64,000 bases of DNA from assembly GCA_024679565.1 (NCBI GenBank), contig JAIBDD010000014.1, positions 1-64,000 on the forward strand, read 5' to 3'. Below, one piece after another: positions 60,512 to 64,000 of this stretch. Position 1 is the first letter of the stretch, and the number at the start of each line of letters is the position of its first letter. Below the pieces are notes generated by a model. That model did not search any database. It was given only the letters and a program-made list of their open reading frames with translations, and was not told the origin of the DNA. The stretch is from Bacteroidota bacterium (lineage in GTDB: Bacteria; Bacteroidota; Bacteroidia; NS11-12g; UBA9320). Made by a program: the position numbers and the translations under genes.

Positions 60512-61410
60512 AACTGGCATTAAGTATAGGATTAACATTAGTTGGATTGAGTGCAATGGCGCAACCATTGGCTATTGCATCTTTGCAAGAGCCTGTGTCT
60601 GTTGAGCCAATTGATTCGATGGCACCTGCTGCTGCCGATGGGGCAGAGGTTAAATATGTTAATTACCTAGCATTTGATACATCTTTAATTCCTTGCTCTG
60701 ATTTATATGATTACAGCTGGGATTCACTTCATTTGGATCAGCCAAAAGTTCAACCTGGCGACACTTCCGTAGCGGTTACTTTGTCCTTAGTTGAATCAGA
60801 ATGTTCTTACCACCATCCGTGTAATGGGCCAATAACCAGTAATTTTGGTTGGAGACGATACCGAATGCATAAAGGTATTGATATCGACTTGCATACAGGA
60901 GATTCTGTTTATGCTGCCTTCGATGGTGTTGTACGTATCGCAAAATACAATTATGGAGGCTTTGGCCACTATATCGTAATCCGACATTACAATGGTCTAG
61001 AAACTCTTTATGGGCATTTGTCAAAACGAATTGCAGTACCAAACCAAACAATCAAAGCGGGTGAGGTAATTGGCTTAGGTGGAAATACTGGACGCTCAAC
61101 TGGAAGTCATTTGCATTTTGAGGTGCTTTACAGAGGGTGTCAAATAAACCCAAACAAGATTATATCATTTACAGAGCATAGCTTGAAAATTGATTCAGTT
61201 GATCTTGATATAACCGATTTCAAATACACTGCTAAATATGCTTCTGGCGCTCCAAACCCAAATGGAATGTTGTATTACCGCATACGTTCGGGTGATTCGC
61301 TTTGGAGAATTGGCAAACGTTACGGTACTTCAGTAGACCGTCTATGCAGGTTAAATGGCATTTCGAGAAATACGACGTTGAGAATTGGTCGTAGGCTAAG
61401 AGTCCGTTAA
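60508..61410 (+). CDS. secreted M23 metallopeptidase with C-terminal LysM domain
   Basis: 300 residues: a signal peptide (KLALSIGLTLVGLSAMAQ), a linker, an M23 domain (about 108-220: ITSNFGWRRYRMHKGIDID with the first His and Asp, then GRSTGSHLHFEVLYRG with the H-x-H), and a LysM domain at the end (YYRIRSGDSLWRIGKRYGTS...LCRLNGI). It cuts peptidoglycan cross-bridges in the periplasm; all zinc ligands are present, so it should be active. Its ATG overlaps ribF by 4 bp. The end overlaps gldD by 4 bp on the opposite strand. Confidence 0.92.
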   Translation: MKLALSIGLTLVGLSAMAQPLAIASLQEPVSVEPIDSMAPAAADGAEVKYVNYLAFDTSLIPCSDLYDYSWDSLHLDQPKVQPGDTSVAVTLSLVESECSYHHPCNGPITSNFGWRRYRMHKGIDIDLHTGDSVYAAFDGVVRIAKYNYGGFGHYIVIRHYNGLETLYGHLSKRIAVPNQTIKAGEVIGLGGNTGRSTGSHLHFEVLYRGCQINPNKIISFTEHSLKIDSVDLDITDFKYTAKYASGAPNPNGMLYYRIRSGDSLWRIGKRYGTSVDRLCRLNGISRNTTLRIGRRLRVR

Positions 61411-62012
61411 TCACGCCATTCAAGGCTATTGATTAAATTCATCATATCTGATTTTAGAAAGGCGTAGATAGGAGCGACCGAATCTGTGTTTGTGTGATTA
61501 TCAAAATAAAACGACCCACGCACATAGTGATTCTTTTCATCGGATAGGTAAAAATTGAAGGGAGTTGCAGCAGGGCCCAATAATTCGAAAATCATACCTT
61601 TCGATTTGGTGCGCTGGATATAAATTTCTTTTTCTTCAATGGCATCTGCTTTCTTGCGATGTTCGCCAGCAAGCTTAAACGCCTCGTCCGACAACGAATC
61701 AAGTTGTTTAACACCTTGTATTGGTTTGTACGTCAGATATATAGTAGCACCAAAACGTGGGAACTTAACATTATACCAACAAGGTTCGGAAAGCATGTGC
61801 GTGTCTTTCTCGACTACTGCGTAGAGTGGGATGTCAAATCGAAAAGCGCAGTCATCATCGAATGTTTTATATCGTTTCTCAGGAAAATCAACTTTGGGAT
61901 ACCCGTGCGGTTTGGGCGTATAATTTCCGCAACCTGCAAGGCTACCCAACACCATTAACGCAACAAGATTGATACTGTAACTATGCTTCAGATTCCTCAG
62001 GTTCAGCTTCAT
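61407..62012 (-). CDS. gldD: gliding motility lipoprotein GldD
   Basis: 201 residues: a lipoprotein signal ending SLAGCGNYTPKPHGYPKVD, then FPEKRYKTFDDDCAFRFDIP and GMIFELLGPAATPFNFYLSDEKNH, the GldD pattern (C-G-N-Y-x-P-K-P-x-G-Y). It is a required gliding lipoprotein of unknown biochemical role. It starts inside the end of gldE (32-bp overlap) and so is translated with it, as in other gliding bacteria. Confidence 0.9.
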   Translation of the reverse strand: MKLNLRNLKHSYSINLVALMVLGSLAGCGNYTPKPHGYPKVDFPEKRYKTFDDDCAFRFDIPLYAVVEKDTHMLSEPCWYNVKFPRFGATIYLTYKPIQGVKQLDSLSDEAFKLAGEHRKKADAIEEKEIYIQRTKSKGMIFELLGPAATPFNFYLSDEKNHYVRGSFYFDNHTNTDSVAPIYAFLKSDMMNLINSLEWRD

Positions 62013-63354
62013 AACTCACTTTTACACGCTTTACACGACGTTTGTCAGCGCTTTCAATTTTAAACTCGAAATTGGCATGATTTAGTACATCCCCTCTATC
62101 AGGAATGTCTTGATGCATTTCCATAAGCAATCCGCCTAACGTATCTGCCTCACCTTTAACTTCTTCAAAATAGTCTGTGTTGAGCTCAAATATCTTACAC
62201 ATATCGGTAAGAAGGGCTTTGCCCTCAAATATGTAAGTTGATTCATCTAGTTTAGAGTAAACCAACTCGTCCTCGTCAAATTCATCAACAAGGTCACCAA
62301 AAATTTCCTCCAGAATGTCTTCCATCGTAACTATTCCTTCCGAACCACCGTATTCATCCACAACAATGGCCATGTGAATTCGCTTCTCTTGAAATTCTTC
62401 CAGGAGGTCGTCAATTTTTTTATGTTCAGGCACAAAAAATGGATCTCGTATGAAAGATTGCCATTTCTGGTTAGAGATATTTGTAAGAACAGGTAATAAA
62501 TCTTTGATATATAGAATGCCAACTATTTTGTCAAAACTATCCTCGAATACCGGTACCCGAGAATAACCCATGTCTTTGATTAAGTCAATCAGTTCCTGTT
62601 GTTCCATGTTCAGGTCTACAGCAGACACATCCATTCGAGGTCGCATGATTTGCTTCACACTTATGTTGCCATAGTTAACCAAACCTTTTAGAATATTTTT
62701 TTCTTCAATATTGTCGTCTTCAGAAGCAATTTCGATTGCTTGATTAAGCTCTTCAAGACTTACTGCTTTTTGGGTTCTGGCAATTCTAGAATCAATGATA
62801 GAGGTACTTTTGGTAAGTGCCCAAACAAAAGGCGCCAGTGCTTTTTTAGCGTAAAACAGTATGGGTGCCGTGATGTACACCAGGTTTAAATTGTTTTGAG
62901 TAGCATAAATTTTAGGAATAATCTCACCGAAAAGAACCAATACAAACGTAATTACACCGATTTCAATCGCAACAATGGCCCATTCTGCTATGTCCAACAC
63001 CTGCCATAGGTCTCCAAGCAGATACGTCGAAGCAATGATGATAGAAATATTGATAAAATTATTCAATATGAGAATTGTGGCCAGCAAGTTTTGAGTGGCC
63101 TCTATACGGTCCGGAATATTGAGCAGTTTTAATGCATAGTTCGATGATCTAGATTTTTTTTCTTCCAGGGTGTTTAAATCATCAAGACTGAGACTGAAAA
63201 AGGCATTTTCAGAACCGGATATTAATCCAGATAAAAAAACCAATCCGACGATGACAATGAACAGTCCTAAGGATTGTAAAATACTAATGGCTGGTGCAAC
63301 TTGCTCCAGCATTGTTACGAATAAGGCGATCTGTTGTTCCGGTTCTCCTTCCAA
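61981..63354 (-). CDS. gldE: gliding motility protein GldE (CNNM/CBS/CorC-type membrane protein)
   Basis: 457 residues: a DUF21/CNNM membrane part of about three helices (SGLISGSENAFFSLSLDDL, ATILILNNFINISIIIAST), a pair of CBS domains (VKQIMRPRMDVSAVDLN and DYGGSEGIVTMEDILEEIFG) and a C-terminal CorC/HlyC domain. This is the layout of the gliding protein GldE, which works with GldD. The start is TTG at 63354 (10 bp after ssb); an ATG at 63312 is an alternative. Order mutY-ssb-gldE-gldD agrees with flavobacteria as I recall. Confidence 0.9.
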   Translation of the reverse strand: MEGEPEQQIALFVTMLEQVAPAISILQSLGLFIVIVGLVFLSGLISGSENAFFSLSLDDLNTLEEKKSRSSNYALKLLNIPDRIEATQNLLATILILNNFINISIIIASTYLLGDLWQVLDIAEWAIVAIEIGVITFVLVLFGEIIPKIYATQNNLNLVYITAPILFYAKKALAPFVWALTKSTSIIDSRIARTQKAVSLEELNQAIEIASEDDNIEEKNILKGLVNYGNISVKQIMRPRMDVSAVDLNMEQQELIDLIKDMGYSRVPVFEDSFDKIVGILYIKDLLPVLTNISNQKWQSFIRDPFFVPEHKKIDDLLEEFQEKRIHMAIVVDEYGGSEGIVTMEDILEEIFGDLVDEFDEDELVYSKLDESTYIFEGKALLTDMCKIFELNTDYFEEVKGEADTLGGLLMEMHQDIPDRGDVLNHANFEFKIESADKRRVKRVKVSYEAEPEESEA

Positions 63355-63364
63355 AGTTTACGTA

Positions 63365-63811
63365 TTAAAATGGAAGATCATCAAGTCCCTCTGGTTCAGG
63401 ATTTGGGGCTTTTGGTTCCTGAACAGGTTGGTTCTGGGGTTCGGCAGTTGCAGTTGGTTGCTTTGTATTATCTGGTCTATCTTCTCGATTTCCTAACATT
63501 TGCAAAACGTTTGCACGAATTCGTGTAGTGTACTTATCGACACCATTTTGATCTGTCCATTTGTCTGTTTTAATCTTCCCTTCAATGTACACTTGTCGTC
63601 CTTTAGTCAAATACTTTTCAGCAACCTTGGCAAGAGAATCCCACATCTCAATTCGGTGCCATTCGGTTTGCGTCACTCGGTTACCTTGTTTGTCGTTATA
63701 GGATTCATTTGTTGCAAGTGAAAAGTTTGCAACTGCACGGTCACCATCAAGATACTTTACCTCTGGGTCAGATCCCAAGTTACCAATTAATATGACTTTG
63801 TTTATTGACAT
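63365..63811 (-). CDS. ssb: single-stranded DNA-binding protein
   Basis: 148 residues: an OB fold (NKVILIGNLGSDPEVKYLDG, FSLATNESYNDKQGNRVTQ, GRQVYIEGKIKTDKW) and a Pro/Gln-rich tail ending in the acidic tip DDLPF that binds partner proteins. It binds ssDNA as a tetramer. The ATG shares a base with the mutY stop (TAATG). Here it is grouped with mutY and the gliding genes gldE-gldD. Confidence 0.95.
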   Translation of the reverse strand: MSINKVILIGNLGSDPEVKYLDGDRAVANFSLATNESYNDKQGNRVTQTEWHRIEMWDSLAKVAEKYLTKGRQVYIEGKIKTDKWTDQNGVDKYTTRIRANVLQMLGNREDRPDNTKQPTATAEPQNQPVQEPKAPNPEPEGLDDLPF

Positions 63812-64000
63812 TATACTTTCATTAAGGGTGATTCCAAAAACTTACTGATTAAAACGGGTATAGCGTAATCAGTTCCTAGTGCTTGTAAATCTACTTCAAA
63901 AGTATCTGAATTTCTATTAAAATCGAAGTGCGGCGACGTAACAAGCCAGAAATCTGCATAAATAGTTTGGTGTGTTAATAAATGCTTGATGGAATCAACC
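63811..64000 (-). CDS. mutY: A/G-specific adenine glycosylase, C-terminal part (runs off the window)
   Basis: The last 62 codons of a gene that enters from the right edge. The minus strand reads KHLLTHQTIYADFWLV, then ALGTDYAIPVLISKFLE and the stop TAA (63813-63811). This is the C-terminal NUDIX-like domain of MutY, which recognises 8-oxoG opposite A; the sequence L(T/S)HQ-x-(I/L) is characteristic. The catalytic domain is outside the window. Its stop overlaps the ssb ATG. The assignment also fits the mutY-ssb-gldE-gldD order. Confidence 0.8.
   Translation of the reverse strand, partial: VDSIKHLLTHQTIYADFWLVTSPHFDFNRNSDTFEVDLQALGTDYAIPVLISKFLESPLMKV

Overview
The window is a chromosomal stretch of an AT-rich member of the Bacteroidota, most likely a gliding-lineage (Flavobacteriales-type) bacterium. 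It carries the type IX secretion/gliding genes porT, a porP/sprF-like gene, gldK-gldL-gldM-gldN and gldE-gldD, two predicted T9SS cargo proteins (one type A, one type B sorting domain), Bacteroidota -7 promoter elements (TAnnTTTG) in front of many genes, a DUF4293 protein, and mevalonate-pathway isoprenoid genes. Most of the window is ordinary chromosome in short operons; the accessory parts are the left end and the 36-39.7 kb interval.

Layout. 1-3 kb: a MerR-like regulator, a 21-bp tandem repeat, a 47-residue ORF and a large serine recombinase whose reading frame ends inside a tRNA-Met gene, which looks like the right end of an integrative element. 3.1-8.6 kb: cell-surface glycan genes, namely a small membrane protein with a YLDPGSGS motif, a methyltransferase, a membrane sulfatase-fold enzyme, then hddA-hddC-gmhB for GDP-D-glycero-D-manno-heptose. 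8.6-12.7 kb: a large secreted PKD-type protein with a T9SS type B tail and a lipoprotein. 12.7-22 kb: rsmG, a glycosyltransferase, a GldL-like membrane protein, engB, menG, porT, tgt, a four-helix-bundle protein, an LptF/G permease and a secreted beta-helix protein. 22-36.3 kb: housekeeping genes (sucC, a YrdC-family gene, yceI, nth, lplA, a prenyl synthase, rnr, two ABC transporters, a thiolase, truA). 36.4-39.7 kb: a caspase-like protein that lacks the catalytic His, followed by a two-component system whose sensor is split by a one-base frameshift and whose regulator has lost its normal start. 39.7-48.4 kb: trpS, a deoxynucleoside kinase, ribH, a TPR protein, pdhA, recF, a DciA-like gene, rpe and a TonB-dependent receptor. 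48.7-54.6 kb: porP/sprF-like and gldKLMN, closed by a strong terminator. 54.6-64 kb: ftcD, mvaA-fni, truB-ribF-M23 peptidase, and mutY-ssb-gldE-gldD.

How the genes work together. PorT, PorP/SprF-like, GldK-N and GldD/E belong to one secretion and motility apparatus, and the proteins encoded at 8.6-12.2 kb and 19.8-21.8 kb carry tails that would make them its substrates. HMG-CoA reductase, type 2 IPP isomerase and the polyprenyl synthase feed isoprenoid synthesis, and MenG uses its product in menaquinone synthesis. The 3-8.6 kb block builds and modifies a surface glycan.

The least expected signals are: (i) AT-rich arrays built on 7-bp units, two of them fused to 8-bp-unit arrays, that in four of five cases start on the stop codon of a gene; (ii) the split sensor kinase and disrupted response regulator; (iii) the His-less caspase-like protein; (iv) the recombinase reading through the tRNA terminator into the tRNA; and (v) the unnamed YLDPGSGS/methyltransferase/sulfatase module. 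No CRISPR array, rRNA operon or obvious defence island was seen. All family names were assigned by reading motifs, without database searches.
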